A stretch of DNA of 64,000 nucleotides from Dyella dinghuensis (GTDB lineage Bacteria > Pseudomonadota > Gammaproteobacteria > Xanthomonadales > Rhodanobacteraceae), in the NCBI RefSeq assembly GCF_003977615.1, contig NZ_RYZR01000003.1, positions 682,001 to 746,000 on the forward strand, written 5' to 3'. Position numbers and translations under genes: made by a program. Positions within the stretch are counted from its first letter, which is position 1; each line of letters begins with the position of its first letter. Shown here piece by piece: positions 9,784-19,035 of the stretch. The notes beneath the pieces were generated by a model. It did not search any database. It saw only the letters and a program-made list of their open reading frames with translations, and was not told the DNA's origin.

Positions 9784-9852
9784 GGGGTTTGCTCCGCCCG
9801 TTGCAAGAAGGCTTCAGTATGGCCATCCGTTTGCGGGTGTTACAAGCCGTTC

Positions 9853-11670
9853 TTAACGACCGCGAAGAAATAGCTTATCCAGTTCGCTCATGTTGATCTG
9901 TACCCAAGTGGGGCGGCCGTGGTTGCACTGGCCGGATCGCTCGGTCGCTTCCATCTCGCGCAGCAGTGCGTTCATTTCCGTCACCGTGAGACGACGGCCG
10001 GCACGCACGGAGCCATGACAGGCCATGGTGGATAGCAATTCGTTTTCGACTTCCTGCAATTGCCGCGAACTTCCATGTTGCGCAAGCTCGCCAAGAACAC
10101 TGCGTGTCAGTTCCGCCACATCGGCGCCTTCGAGCAATGCGGGGATGCGTCGCACGACAACCGCAGAGGGGCCGCTGCGCGACAACTCCAGCCCCCAATC
10201 CGCGAGTGCTTCGCCATGCTCTTCGGCCGCCGCGGCCTCCTTTGCGCTTACGGCAACCGACAACGGCACCAGCAGCATTTGCGAACGGAGATTGCTGCAC
10301 GCGCGGCCGGACTTGAGCTTTTCATACGTGATGCGTTCGTGTGCGGCATGCATGTCGACGAGGACGAGTCCATGCGCATTCTCGGCAAGAATGTAGATCG
10401 TCTTCAATTGCGCAATGGCATAGCCGAGCGGCGGAACATCGTCGTCATTGGCCGAAGGTATCGGTTGCACGGCACTGACCTGCAACGCTTCGGGCTCTCC
10501 CAGCAACGCGGCGTACCCGGCCAATGGCTCGTCGCGTACACCCAGCTGCAAGCGGCTCTGCGTGTGATTGCTCTGCCAGCTGTTGCTGCTATACGACGGG
10601 ATGGTTGGCGTTGAAGCCATCGGCGTCGGCGTCCACGTCGTACTTTCAGGTTGCGAAACCACCTGCCCTGCACGCGTTTCGGCGAGTGCTTCGTGCAAAG
10701 TGCGGAACAGAAAATCGTGAACCAGACGTTGTTCGCGAAAACGCACTTCGCTTTTCGCCGGATGTACGTTCACATCGACGCCCACCGGATCAAGATCGAG
10801 GTAAAGCACAAAAACAGGGTGCCGTCCGTGGAACAGCACATCCGCGTACGCCTGCCGGACCGCATGAGCGACAACGCGATCGCGCACCAATCGTCCATTC
10901 ACATAGAAATACTGCGAATCCGCCTGTGGACGCGAGGCCGTAGGTAAACCCACCCAACCCGAAAGACGCATGCCCGCCGTAGCGTGATCAATGCGCAGGC
11001 TTTGCTGAGGGAAGTCATCGCCCAATACTTCGGCAACGCGCATCAGCATGGACTGATCGTCGCGCGCGGCTTTCCAGACACGCACGGACTTGCCGTTGTG
11101 ACTCAACCGGAATTCGACCTTGCTGCGCGCCAGCGCAAGCGACTTGAGCAGATCGTCGATATGCGCGAATTCCGTGCGTTCGGCGCGAAGAAATTTGCGT
11201 CGCGCCGGCACGTTGTAAAACAGATCGCGCACTTCGACACTGGTACCTTGCGGATGTTGCGCAGGACGTGCCGCCTGCATGCGCCCGCTATCGACCTCGA
11301 TGCGAAACGCATTGTCCTGTCCGCGCAAGCGCGACGTCATGGCAAAACGTGCCACCGACGACATGGATGCCAGCGCTTCACCGCGAAAACCCATGCTCGC
11401 AACGTGTTCAAGATCGTCGAAACTGCCGATCTTGCTGGTCGCATGCGATGCCACCGCCAGCGGCAAATCATCGGCGGCGATACCATCGCCGTCGTCGCGA
11501 ACGCGAATCAGCCGGGCGCCGCCCAGCTCGATGTCGACCTCGACGCGCGTGGCACCTGCATCGAGACTGTTTTCGACCAGTTCCTTGACGACCGAAGACG
11601 GCCGTTCGATGACTTCGCCAGCGGCGATCTGGTTGATGAGGTCGGAGGGAAGCGGTTTGATGCGGGGCAT
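9853..11670 (-). CDS. mutL: DNA mismatch repair protein MutL (endonuclease-type motifs)
   Basis: Protein of 605 residues. The GHKL ATPase domain (1-330) has ELVENSLDAGA, RDDGDGI, ATSKI and GFRGEAL. The central linker (about 340-400) is Ser/Thr-rich. The C-terminal dimerisation domain carries DMHAAHERITYE (about 435-446), a one-residue variant of the DQHA(X)2E(X)4E metal-binding motif of endonuclease MutL proteins, together with ACHGSVRAG, CNHGRP and the terminal FLRGR. These sites are lost in E. coli-type MutL partners of MutH. It is the last gene seen of the nnr-tsaE-amiC-mutL group, the same order as in E. coli. Confidence 0.96.
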   Translation of the reverse strand: MPRIKPLPSDLINQIAAGEVIERPSSVVKELVENSLDAGATRVEVDIELGGARLIRVRDDGDGIAADDLPLAVASHATSKIGSFDDLEHVASMGFRGEALASMSSVARFAMTSRLRGQDNAFRIEVDSGRMQAARPAQHPQGTSVEVRDLFYNVPARRKFLRAERTEFAHIDDLLKSLALARSKVEFRLSHNGKSVRVWKAARDDQSMLMRVAEVLGDDFPQQSLRIDHATAGMRLSGWVGLPTASRPQADSQYFYVNGRLVRDRVVAHAVRQAYADVLFHGRHPVFVLYLDLDPVGVDVNVHPAKSEVRFREQRLVHDFLFRTLHEALAETRAGQVVSQPESTTWTPTPMASTPTIPSYSSNSWQSNHTQSRLQLGVRDEPLAGYAALLGEPEALQVSAVQPIPSANDDDVPPLGYAIAQLKTIYILAENAHGLVLVDMHAAHERITYEKLKSGRACSNLRSQMLLVPLSVAVSAKEAAAAEEHGEALADWGLELSRSGPSAVVVRRIPALLEGADVAELTRSVLGELAQHGSSRQLQEVENELLSTMACHGSVRAGRRLTVTEMNALLREMEATERSGQCNHGRPTWVQINMSELDKLFLRGR

Positions 11671-11990
11671 TGAGCAAGCTTAACAGCGCCCGGCTTAGGG
11701 ATGCTCTGATGCATTCTGCGCAGGCGTCACCGGCTCTATCCGTTCGCAGACCGCAGGACCATCGGCGAAGGCAGACTGGCTGTCTGTCAAGACGATGATC
11801 CGAAGGTATGCGGACGGATAGAGCCGGCCCCAACGCGTTGAATTTGAGTGATGGGGTGATATCCAGAAGGCTCGCAGGCTGCGCCGCACGGCTTGGCAAG
11901 ACAGCCAGTCTTCCCGGCGCCGCGCAACACACCCTGCGAGCCTTCTGGATATCATGCCGCCTGCGCAGAATGCATCAGAGCATCCCTAGA
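11671..11990. repeat. Intergenic paired-hairpin element with 30-bp terminal inverted repeats (11696-11988)
   Basis: This gap between amiC and mutL holds no credible gene. A perfect 30-bp inverted repeat (11696-11725 against 11959-11988, beginning TAGGGATGCTCTGATG) bounds two independent hairpins. Hairpin 1 has outer arms 11730-11743/11814-11827. Hairpin 2 has outer arms 11857-11878/11933-11954. Each hairpin is centred on the same 13-mer, AGACTGGCTGTCT, at 11773-11785 and, in inverted orientation, at 11899-11911. Between outer arm and centre, hairpin 1 shows many further paired bases; hairpin 2 shows fewer. The outer arms of the two hairpins share no sequence, so pairing is kept while sequence is not. 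The left end is 25 bp from the mutL ATG and the right end 2 bp from the amiC stop. Confidence 0.85.
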
Positions 11991-13550
11991 TCAACTATCC
12001 GGAATTTCCAGCATGGTGCCGGGACGAACGCTATTGCTGCTGATGCCGTTGATGCTCTTCAGGGAATCCACGCTCACGCCGTATTGCTTGGCGATGCTGC
12101 GCAGGCTTTCACCCGATTCGACGCGGTGCATGTCACGAACGTCGGCATCGGCTGGGGCCGAGGTGTCACTGTCAGCTACTTTCTCTGCCGGCTTGCCGGT
12201 CGATGCCACTTCAGTTCCGCCATCGACCGAAATGCCCTTGCGGCGCGCCGCTTCCACCGCAAACCACGTGCCGGGCGGCGGATTGTTCAGAAAATAACTC
12301 TTCAGACCATCCATGACGGCGGTAGCCAGTTCCTGCTGATGACCCGGATCACGCAACTTGTGCTCTTCAGACGGATTGCTGATGAATGCCGTCTCGACCA
12401 GGATCGACGGGACATCCGGCGAACGCAGCACTACGAAGTTCGCATGCTCCACGTAGCCGCGATGGGTCGGGCCCAAGGCCGACAACGCGTTCAACACATT
12501 CTGCGCAACCGTGTCGCTCGCCTGCACCGCCCAGCCCTGCTGCATATCGAGCAGAACGGAGGCCAGACTGTCGTTCTCGGAGGCCAGTGAAACGCCACCG
12601 ATAAGGTCGGAACTGTTTTCGCGATCGGCCAGCATCTGTGCCGCGACCGAGCTCTTGCCGCGCGAGGACAACACCCAAACCGATGAGCCGCGGGCGTCGC
12701 TGCTGGTGTAGGAGTCGGCGTGGATGGCGATGAACAGATCGGCCTGATTCTGGCGCGCAATTTCGTAGCGCTGCTTCAACGGAATGAAGTAGTCGCCATC
12801 GCGTGTGAGGATGGCTTTCATCCCCGGCTGGCGATTGATCTGTGCCGCCAGGTCGCGCGCCACGGCGAGCGTCACGTCTTTTTCGAGCGTGCCGTCGGGG
12901 CCGTGCGCGCCTTGATCCTTGCCGCCATGGCCGGCATCCACCGCCACGATGACCTGACGCTGGCTATTCATCAGCAGCGCGGCCTGTCGCAGATTGATGC
13001 CCTTGCGGGATGACTTGCTGACGGGAGCCGCCACGACGGGAGGCGGGGCAGCGCTGTCGTCGGTATCGGCTGTCGAAACTGAACTTGCGGGCGCCGGCTG
13101 GCTCACTTCAGCGACCGGATTAGCCGGAGCCGGCTTGTGCGACGGCGCCGCACCAGCTGCGCCCGGATAAAGATCCAGCACCAGGCGATAACCCGCCGAA
13201 CCCGACGGGCCGAGGACAAAGCTCTTGGTCTGGCTGCCCGGCGTCACCGAGGCCATCAGGCGAATGCCGCTGCCCTGACGCGCGCTGCTCAGGCTTTTCA
13301 GCAGCCCCTGCGCGGCTGCATCAAAGCTCGCCACGACGCGGCTGTCGCTCAAATCGAGCAAAACGCGATCGCCGTCGCGGCTGAGTTTGTAGGACGTGGG
13401 GCCGGAAAGATCGAAGACGACGCGGGTGTATTCGGGACCTGCCCAGACGCGGGCATTTTTCACGTCGCCGGCGTGCAGCACGCTGCTGGCCACCGCGAAG
13501 AGAAGCGCGGTACCAGTCAAACAGGTAATGCGGGTGATCAGTCCCCTCAT
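11991..13550 (-). CDS. amiC: N-acetylmuramoyl-L-alanine amidase (AmiB/AmiC type) with AMIN and LysM domains
   Basis: Protein of 519 residues. Start ATG 13550 places a signal peptide at the N-terminus (LITRITCLTGTALLFAV then ASSVLHA); an upstream in-frame ATG at 13610 would add 20 residues before it. Domains: AMIN septal-targeting domain about 30-130 (NARVWAGPEYTRVVFDLSG), Pro/Ala linker, Amidase_3 catalytic domain about 200-420 (VAVDAGHGGKDQGAHGP with zinc His, and later ETAFISN), and a C-terminal LysM (HRVESGESLRSIAKQYGVS). It cleaves the stem peptide from peptidoglycan at division. Upstream is tsaE; downstream is the paired-hairpin element and mutL. Confidence 0.94.
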   Translation of the reverse strand: MRGLITRITCLTGTALLFAVASSVLHAGDVKNARVWAGPEYTRVVFDLSGPTSYKLSRDGDRVLLDLSDSRVVASFDAAAQGLLKSLSSARQGSGIRLMASVTPGSQTKSFVLGPSGSAGYRLVLDLYPGAAGAAPSHKPAPANPVAEVSQPAPASSVSTADTDDSAAPPPVVAAPVSKSSRKGINLRQAALLMNSQRQVIVAVDAGHGGKDQGAHGPDGTLEKDVTLAVARDLAAQINRQPGMKAILTRDGDYFIPLKQRYEIARQNQADLFIAIHADSYTSSDARGSSVWVLSSRGKSSVAAQMLADRENSSDLIGGVSLASENDSLASVLLDMQQGWAVQASDTVAQNVLNALSALGPTHRGYVEHANFVVLRSPDVPSILVETAFISNPSEEHKLRDPGHQQELATAVMDGLKSYFLNNPPPGTWFAVEAARRKGISVDGGTEVASTGKPAEKVADSDTSAPADADVRDMHRVESGESLRSIAKQYGVSVDSLKSINGISSNSVRPGTMLEIPDS

Positions 13551-13738
13551 ACCGCGGAATTGAATATCAGTGCTCTCTCGATTGCAAGAGTTTTTTCTTT
13601 GATTTTCCATAACCTGCGGGCTATTTGTCAGGCCAGCTCAAGCTATCGGCCATAAGCCACGCATTTTGAAGGCACACCCGCCGGGGCCTTCTCGTTCAGT
13701 TTTCTTATGCCGGACGAACACTTACGACTGCTTGCGTC

Positions 13739-14197
13739 TCACCTCAGACGAGCCAGCAGTTGCTGGCCCCGGACCGTGTTGGGCCGCAAAGCGGCGCTGC
13801 GGCCGGCGCCGCTGTAGGCCAGTTCGAGCACCAGATCGGACGCTGGCAATGCCCCCTTCCCACGTTCCGGCCATTCCACGAGCACCACGGCATCTTGATC
13901 GGACAAGGCATCCAACCCGAGCCATTCCAGTTCACCCGGATCGGCGATGCGGTAAAGGTCTAGGTGCCACGCAGGACGTCCCTTCGCCTGATAGCCCTCG
14001 ACCAAACTGTAGGTTGGACTCTTGATGCGCTCGCCCACGCCGAGTGCTCTTAACAATGCGCGCGCGAAACTTGTCTTGCCCGCACCGAGTTCACCGTGCA
14101 AATAAATGACGATGCCGCCATCGAGTGCATCGGCAACACGCACGCCGAATGCGTGCGTGGCATCTTCATCGGCAAGTTCCCAACGCTGCTCAACCAT
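13739..14197 (-). CDS. tsaE: tRNA threonylcarbamoyladenosine biosynthesis ATPase TsaE
   Basis: Protein of 152 residues with Walker A HGELGAGKTSFARALL (about 34-49), the conserved SPTYSLVEGY and HLDLYRI segments, and VLVEWPER. It is the P-loop component of the t6A modification complex with TsaB and TsaD. The start is taken as ATG 14197, overlapping the nnr stop by 8 bp; a TTG two codons earlier is possible. Translational coupling to nnr is likely. The gene order nnr-tsaE-amiC-mutL is conserved across gammaproteobacteria. Confidence 0.93.
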   Translation of the reverse strand: MVEQRWELADEDATHAFGVRVADALDGGIVIYLHGELGAGKTSFARALLRALGVGERIKSPTYSLVEGYQAKGRPAWHLDLYRIADPGELEWLGLDALSDQDAVVLVEWPERGKGALPASDLVLELAYSGAGRSAALRPNTVRGQQLLARLR

Positions 14198-15674
14198 GCG
14201 CAAGTCCGTTCACGAGTGTACGCAAGGGTTCCAATAAATCGCTCGCAAGCAAACCGCGCTCACCACCGCGCGCAGCCAAATCGCCTGCGCGTGCGTGCAA
14301 GCCCACGCCCATTCGCGCCGCCTGCCATGCGTTGCAACCTTGCGCCATCAATGCAGCTATCACGCCTGTCATCAGATCGCCCATACCACCCGAACCCATG
14401 CCAGGATTCCCCCAGATACAGACGTCCAGACGTCCATCCGAATCGGCTATCAGACTACCCGAACCTTTCAATACGACGACCGCGCTGTAGCGTTGCGCCA
14501 ACGCACGTGCAGCGGTGAAGCGATCTTTTTGAATGTCTGCGGTCGTCGTCGAAAGCAGCCGTGCGGCCTCACCGGGATGCGGCGTCAATACGGTAGGCGC
14601 GCTGAACTTTCGCGGTTCGCGTGCAAGCAAATTGAGTCCATCCGCATCGAGTACCAACGGTTTGTTGCTATCGAGCGCCGTGAGCCATAAGGCGTGCCCC
14701 CAGGCTGTTTGGCCCAAGCCGGGCCCCACCGCCAAAACCGTGGCGCGATCGAGCAAAGACTGCAGCTCTTGCGGACCGTGCACTGCGTGCGGCATCAATT
14801 CCGGTCGCGCGGCATTCAGTGCAAAAAGATTCTCGGCGCGCGTGGCGACGCTAACCAACCCTGCACCGCTGCGCAGCGCCGCTTCACTACACAAACGAAT
14901 CGCGCCAGCCGTGCCTTGATCGCCGCCGATAGCGAGTACATGTCCGCTATCGCCCTTGTGGGCATCGCGTGCACGGGGTGGCAAATGTGCCGCTTCCAAC
15001 AATGCAGCGTCGGTTGGCATGCCTTGCCAGAGAATCTCGGGCAAACCGAGCGCATCGACAACCAGGGCACCAACCTTCGTCGCCGCTTGTCCCGTATACA
15101 TGCCGCGTTTGGCCGCGATGAAACTCACGGTCAGTTGCGCAACGATGGCCGACCCCGGGCAATGCCCCGTATCCGCGTTCAATCCGGAGGGCACATCAAG
15201 TGCCATCACCGGCACGCCTGAGGCATTGATACGATCGATCAGCGACGATGCCGATGCGTCGGGCGCACGATTCAATCCTGTGCCGTAGAGCGCGTCGACG
15301 TAGACATCGGCATGTGGCAACGATCCATCCTGATGCCAGCGATGTGTGATGCCCGCGCTGCGTATCCATGTCTCGCGCGCGGATTTCGCATCGCCCTGCC
15401 GAACGTCGCTCAATTCGACCACTTCGACGCCGAGTCCCGCACCATGCGCGAGGGCGGCGACCAGATAACCGTCGCCACCGTTATTCCCAGGCCCGCAAAA
15501 CACCACCAGACGCCGCGCTTGCGGCCATTGCCGGCAAAGGCAGGCAAATGCCGCCGTGGCGGCCCGGCTCATCAGCTCGAAACCGCTGATACCCAAGTCA
15601 TCGATCGCACGCCGGTCGAGCGCACGAACCTGCTCGACGGTATAGAGATCGTGGTCGTGTGTCATGGCATGCAT
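14190..15674 (-). CDS. nnr: Bifunctional NAD(P)HX repair enzyme (epimerase plus ADP-dependent dehydratase)
   Basis: Protein of 494 residues. The N-terminal YjeF_N/NnrE domain (about 10-215) has FCGPGNNGGDGYLVA and VYVDALYGTGLNR. The C-terminal NnrD carbohydrate-kinase-like domain (about 225-490) has HKGDSGHVLAIGGDQGTAGA, LTPHPGEAARLL and GNPGMGSGGMGDLMTGVIAA, the nucleotide and hydration site. The enzyme repairs damaged nicotinamide cofactors. Start could be ATG 15674 or ATG 15665 (MTHDHDLYTV). It is divergent from queG across only 33 bp and overlaps tsaE downstream. Confidence 0.94.
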   Translation of the reverse strand: MHAMTHDHDLYTVEQVRALDRRAIDDLGISGFELMSRAATAAFACLCRQWPQARRLVVFCGPGNNGGDGYLVAALAHGAGLGVEVVELSDVRQGDAKSARETWIRSAGITHRWHQDGSLPHADVYVDALYGTGLNRAPDASASSLIDRINASGVPVMALDVPSGLNADTGHCPGSAIVAQLTVSFIAAKRGMYTGQAATKVGALVVDALGLPEILWQGMPTDAALLEAAHLPPRARDAHKGDSGHVLAIGGDQGTAGAIRLCSEAALRSGAGLVSVATRAENLFALNAARPELMPHAVHGPQELQSLLDRATVLAVGPGLGQTAWGHALWLTALDSNKPLVLDADGLNLLAREPRKFSAPTVLTPHPGEAARLLSTTTADIQKDRFTAARALAQRYSAVVVLKGSGSLIADSDGRLDVCIWGNPGMGSGGMGDLMTGVIAALMAQGCNAWQAARMGVGLHARAGDLAARGGERGLLASDLLEPLRTLVNGLAHG

Positions 15675-15707
15675 CAGCCGATTATAGGCAGCGATTACAC
15701 TAGACGC

Positions 15708-16784
15708 ATGTCAACGCAAGCACAGCCGGACTACGCCGCACTCGCCAGCGATATCAAACGCTGGGCGCGCGAGCTCGGCTTCGCCGAAGCGGGCATCAGC
15801 GGTGTCGAACTGGCCCAGGACGAGCAGCACCTGAAGAATTGGCTCGATGACGGCTATCACGGCGAGATGGAGTACATGGAGCGCCATGGCACTCGTCGCA
15901 GCCGCCCCGATGAGCTGGAACCAGGAACGCAACGCGTGATTTCGGTGCGCATGGATTACATGCCACCGGGTACCGAACATGCGTGGGATGTGATCAACGA
16001 TGCCGAAGCAGGCTACGTAGCACGTTACGCGTTGGGCCGCGATTATCACAAGCTGATGCGCAATCGATTGCAAAAGCTGGCCGAACGCATTCGCGGTTCG
16101 ATTGGCGATTTCGGTTATCGCGCCTACGTCGATTCAGCACCGGTGTTGGAGAAAGCGCTGGCGCGCAATGCGGGACTGGGCTGGATCGGCAAGCATACGG
16201 TATTGATCAACAAGCAGGGCGGTTCGTATTTCTTCCTCGGCGAGCTGTACACCAACCTGCCGTTACCCATTGATGAACCGGCAAGCGCGCATTGCGGTAC
16301 TTGTCGAAAGTGCATCGATATCTGTCCGACGCAGGCGATCATCGGTCCGTATCGACTTGATGCACGTCGCTGCATTTCTTATCTGACGATCGAGTTGAAA
16401 GGCTCGATTCCGGAAGAACTGCGCGCACCGATGGGCAACCGCATTTTCGGTTGCGACGATTGCCAGCTCATCTGCCCGTGGAACAAATTCGCTCAGGACA
16501 CGGCGGAACCGGATTTCGCGCCTCGTCATCGGCTGGACGGCGCGAAACTGGTCGAGCTATTCGCGTGGAGCGAAGCGGAGTTCCTGCAACGCACCGAAGG
16601 CATGGCGATCCGTCGCACGGGTTACGAAGGTTGGTTGCGCAACATCGCCGTGGCGCTGGGCAATGCGCCACCGTCGGATGCTGTTCGAAACGCGCTCACG
16701 GCACACCGCGATCATCCATCGGAGATCGTGCGCGAACACGTTGCGTGGGCGTTGAAGCAGCAGGCGGCCGATACAGCCGCCTGA
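15708..16784 (+). CDS. queG: Epoxyqueuosine reductase QueG
   Basis: Protein of 358 residues. It catalyses the last step of queuosine synthesis in tRNA, using cobalamin and two [4Fe-4S] clusters. Cluster ligands are in CGTCRKCIDICPTQAI (about 199-214) and CDDCQLICPWNKFA (about 250-263). The N-terminal half (GFAEAGISGV, YHGEMEYMERHG) is the cobalamin-binding DUF1730 part, and the C-terminus is HEAT-like. ATG 15708 was chosen over longer in-frame extensions, which would overlap the divergent nnr. This is the same arrangement as E. coli yjeS/yjeF. Confidence 0.95.
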   Translation: MSTQAQPDYAALASDIKRWARELGFAEAGISGVELAQDEQHLKNWLDDGYHGEMEYMERHGTRRSRPDELEPGTQRVISVRMDYMPPGTEHAWDVINDAEAGYVARYALGRDYHKLMRNRLQKLAERIRGSIGDFGYRAYVDSAPVLEKALARNAGLGWIGKHTVLINKQGGSYFFLGELYTNLPLPIDEPASAHCGTCRKCIDICPTQAIIGPYRLDARRCISYLTIELKGSIPEELRAPMGNRIFGCDDCQLICPWNKFAQDTAEPDFAPRHRLDGAKLVELFAWSEAEFLQRTEGMAIRRTGYEGWLRNIAVALGNAPPSDAVRNALTAHRDHPSEIVREHVAWALKQQAADTAA

Positions 16785-16797
16785 CGAGAAAGGCTTC

Positions 16798-17184
16798 TTA
16801 GGCCGCAGCCATCTGCTTGGGAATCGAGCGATTCGTGTGGCTGATGCGATTGCCTTCGCCCACATAGACGAGCGTCGGCTGGAACTTCTCCAGCTCGGCT
16901 TCGTTCAAGTGCACGAAGGCTGCGACGATGACCAGATCACCCGGCTGCGCGCGATGGGCGGCGCTGCCGTTCACCGAGATGATGCCGGAGCCTTCTTCAG
17001 CGCGCAGCGCATAGGTCACAAAGCGCTTGCCGTTGTTGATGTTCCAGGCATGAATTTGTTCGTACTCGCGAATGCCCGACGCATCGAGCAGCAAGCCGTC
17101 GATGGCGATGGAGCCCTCATAGTGCAGCTCCGCGTGGGTCACGGTTGCACGATGGATCTTCGCCTTCAGCATGTTGAGTTGCAT
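16798..17184 (-). CDS. panD: Aspartate 1-decarboxylase PanD
   Basis: Protein of 128 residues that makes beta-alanine for pantothenate. The self-cleavage site Gly-Ser is in [15 protein letters not shown] (Ser near residue 26); the new N-terminal Ser becomes the pyruvoyl group. Other family marks are [32 protein letters not shown] and [15 protein letters not shown]. Start ATG 17184 has AGGAA about 9 bp upstream and matches the family length; the frame stays open further upstream. It is the last gene of the panB-panC-panD set and converges on queG with a 13-bp gap. Confidence 0.95.
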   Translation of the reverse strand: MQLNMLKAKIHRATVTHAELHYEGSIAIDGLLLDASGIREYEQIHAWNINNGKRFVTYALRAEEGSGIISVNGSAAHRAQPGDLVIVAAFVHLNEAELEKFQPTLVYVGEGNRISHTNRSIPKQMAAA

Positions 17185-17281
17185 GACTTCAATTCCTGCA
17201 GGAACTGCCTGCATGACGGATATTATCGAGCCGCCGCCGTTGCGCCGCAACATCGGCTTACGGGCGCTAGATGGGGATGGC

Positions 17282-18127
17282 CTAATCGAACAACAAGTTG
17301 TCGATCAGGCGGGTGGTCCCGAGCTTGGCGGCGATGAGGGCAACCAGCCCTTCCCGCTCGGTCTCGGCAGGCTCGGCAAGGTCTTCCGCACGCCGGATGG
17401 CAGCGTAATCGGGGACAAAGCCGGCACGTTCCAGCTTGGACGCGGCCGCCTGCTCCACCACCTTCGGATGGTGGCCCTTGGCGACCAGATCGCGCATTTG
17501 TTGCAGGGTCTCGTAAATGGTCACGGATAGGGCGCGCTCTTCCGGTGACAAGTACTGATTTCTGGAGCTGAGCGCCAAACCGTCGTCCGCGCGCTGGGTC
17601 GGCGCGCCCATCACTTTCACAGGCAACCCAAGGTCCCGCACCATGCGCTCGATCACCTTGAGCTGCTGGAAATCTTTCTGTCCGAATATCGCGATATCCG
17701 GTTGAACCAGGTTGAACAGTTTACACACGACCGTGGCGACGCCGTCGAAATGACCCGGCCGATACTCGCCCTCCAAGGTGTCGGTGATCTGCGGCAAGTG
17801 AATGCTGACGCTGTGCTCCGGGCCAAATGGATACATGGTGGCGACATCCGGCGCGAACAGCAGATCGCAACCCGATTCGGCCAGACCCGCCTGATCCTGC
17901 GTCATGGTGCGCGGATAACGCTCGAAATCTTCGTTCGGCCCGAACTGCGTAGGGTTGACGAACACGCTTGCCACGACACGATCAGCGCGCGCGCGCGCCA
18001 GTTTCACCAGCGAATGATGACCAGCGTGCAGGTTGCCCATGGTCGGCACGAAGCCGACCGTGTGCCCCTGCGATCGCCAGCCACGGATGGTGGCTCGCAA
18101 TCCCGCTGCGTCTTGCAAGGTTTGCAT
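17282..18127 (-). CDS. panC: Pantothenate synthetase PanC
   Basis: Protein of 281 residues; ATP-dependent condensation of pantoate with beta-alanine. The nucleotidyl-transferase motif is [14 protein letters not shown] (HxGH, about 28-41), with [23 protein letters not shown] and the KMSKS-like region LSSRNQYLS. Cytoplasmic and of normal length. It lies 23 bp after panB on the minus strand and 97 bp before panD, so a single pan transcript is plausible. Confidence 0.96.
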   Translation of the reverse strand: MQTLQDAAGLRATIRGWRSQGHTVGFVPTMGNLHAGHHSLVKLARARADRVVASVFVNPTQFGPNEDFERYPRTMTQDQAGLAESGCDLLFAPDVATMYPFGPEHSVSIHLPQITDTLEGEYRPGHFDGVATVVCKLFNLVQPDIAIFGQKDFQQLKVIERMVRDLGLPVKVMGAPTQRADDGLALSSRNQYLSPEERALSVTIYETLQQMRDLVAKGHHPKVVEQAAASKLERAGFVPDYAAIRRAEDLAEPAETEREGLVALIAAKLGTTRLIDNLLFD

Positions 18128-18150
18128 GAATACTCGCTCTTTGAACGGAT

Positions 18151-18987
18151 TTAATTGAAGCTGTGTTCGGCGGCCGGAAAGGCACCGCTACGAACATCGG
18201 CGGCATACGCTGCGATCGCCTCGCTGACCGATTGGCGGCCGGCGAGAAAATCCTTGCTGAACTTTGGACGCTTGCCGGGCGTGATGCCCAGCATGTCATA
18301 GATCACCAGCACCTGTCCGTCACACTGCGGGCCAGCGCCGATGCCAATGACGGGGATTTTAAGCGCCTTGGTTATACGCTCGCCCAACGCGGCAGGAACG
18401 CCTTCCAGGACGAGCAAGTCTGCACCGGCGTCCTGCACGGCCAGCGCTTCGTTGTAGACGCGCTCGGCCGCGTCATGCTCGCGGCCCTGAATCTTGAATC
18501 CACCAAACTTGTGCACCGATTGCGGCGTAAGCCCGAGATGCGCGCAGACCGGAATGACGCGCTCGGTCAGCGCATGAATGGCTTCGAGGATATGCGGTGA
18601 AGCACCTTCGATCTTGAGCATCGCGGCGCCCGCTTCGCCAACCAGACGCGCGCCGGCTTCCAATGCGTATGCAGCATCGCGATCGGCGAGAAACGGAACA
18701 TCGGTGACCAACAACGTCGTCGACAAACCACGCGCCACTGCGGCGGTGTGATAAACCATCTGATCGAGCGTGACCGGCAACGTGCTGCGATGCCCCTGAA
18801 CCACCATGCCCAGCGAATCGCCAACCAGCGCGATATCCACACCGGCCTGCTCCACCTGCGTGGCGAAGCTCGCGTCGTATGCGGTAAGCATGACGATCTT
18901 GCGCCCTTCCGCCTTCATCGCATGCAGACTCGGTACGGTCACCGGCTTGCGAGCGGGAGCGCTTGCGTTTTCGACGTACACGGCCAT
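18151..18987 (-). CDS. panB: 3-methyl-2-oxobutanoate hydroxymethyltransferase PanB
   Basis: Protein of 278 residues; first committed step of pantothenate synthesis (ketopantoate from alpha-ketoisovalerate). Family motifs: MLTAYDASFATQVEQAGVD, VGDSLGMVVQGH (metal Asp), HLGLTPQSVHKFGGFKIQGR and PVIGIGAGPQCDGQVLVIYD. Complete length. It follows folK by 48 bp and precedes panC by 23 bp on the same strand. Confidence 0.96.
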   Translation of the reverse strand: MAVYVENASAPARKPVTVPSLHAMKAEGRKIVMLTAYDASFATQVEQAGVDIALVGDSLGMVVQGHRSTLPVTLDQMVYHTAAVARGLSTTLLVTDVPFLADRDAAYALEAGARLVGEAGAAMLKIEGASPHILEAIHALTERVIPVCAHLGLTPQSVHKFGGFKIQGREHDAAERVYNEALAVQDAGADLLVLEGVPAALGERITKALKIPVIGIGAGPQCDGQVLVIYDMLGITPGKRPKFSKDFLAGRQSVSEAIAAYAADVRSGAFPAAEHSFN

Positions 18988-19035
18988 TCCTTCAATGCTG
19001 CGGTGAACAATTATCCGGCTTGGGACGGCAAAGGC

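Noticed and set aside
11696-11988. Reading the paired-hairpin element as an intact insertion sequence
   Set aside because: It is only 293 bp, has no transposase frame, and the flanks TTAG and CTAG are not identical target duplications. MITE-like origin stays possible but unproven.
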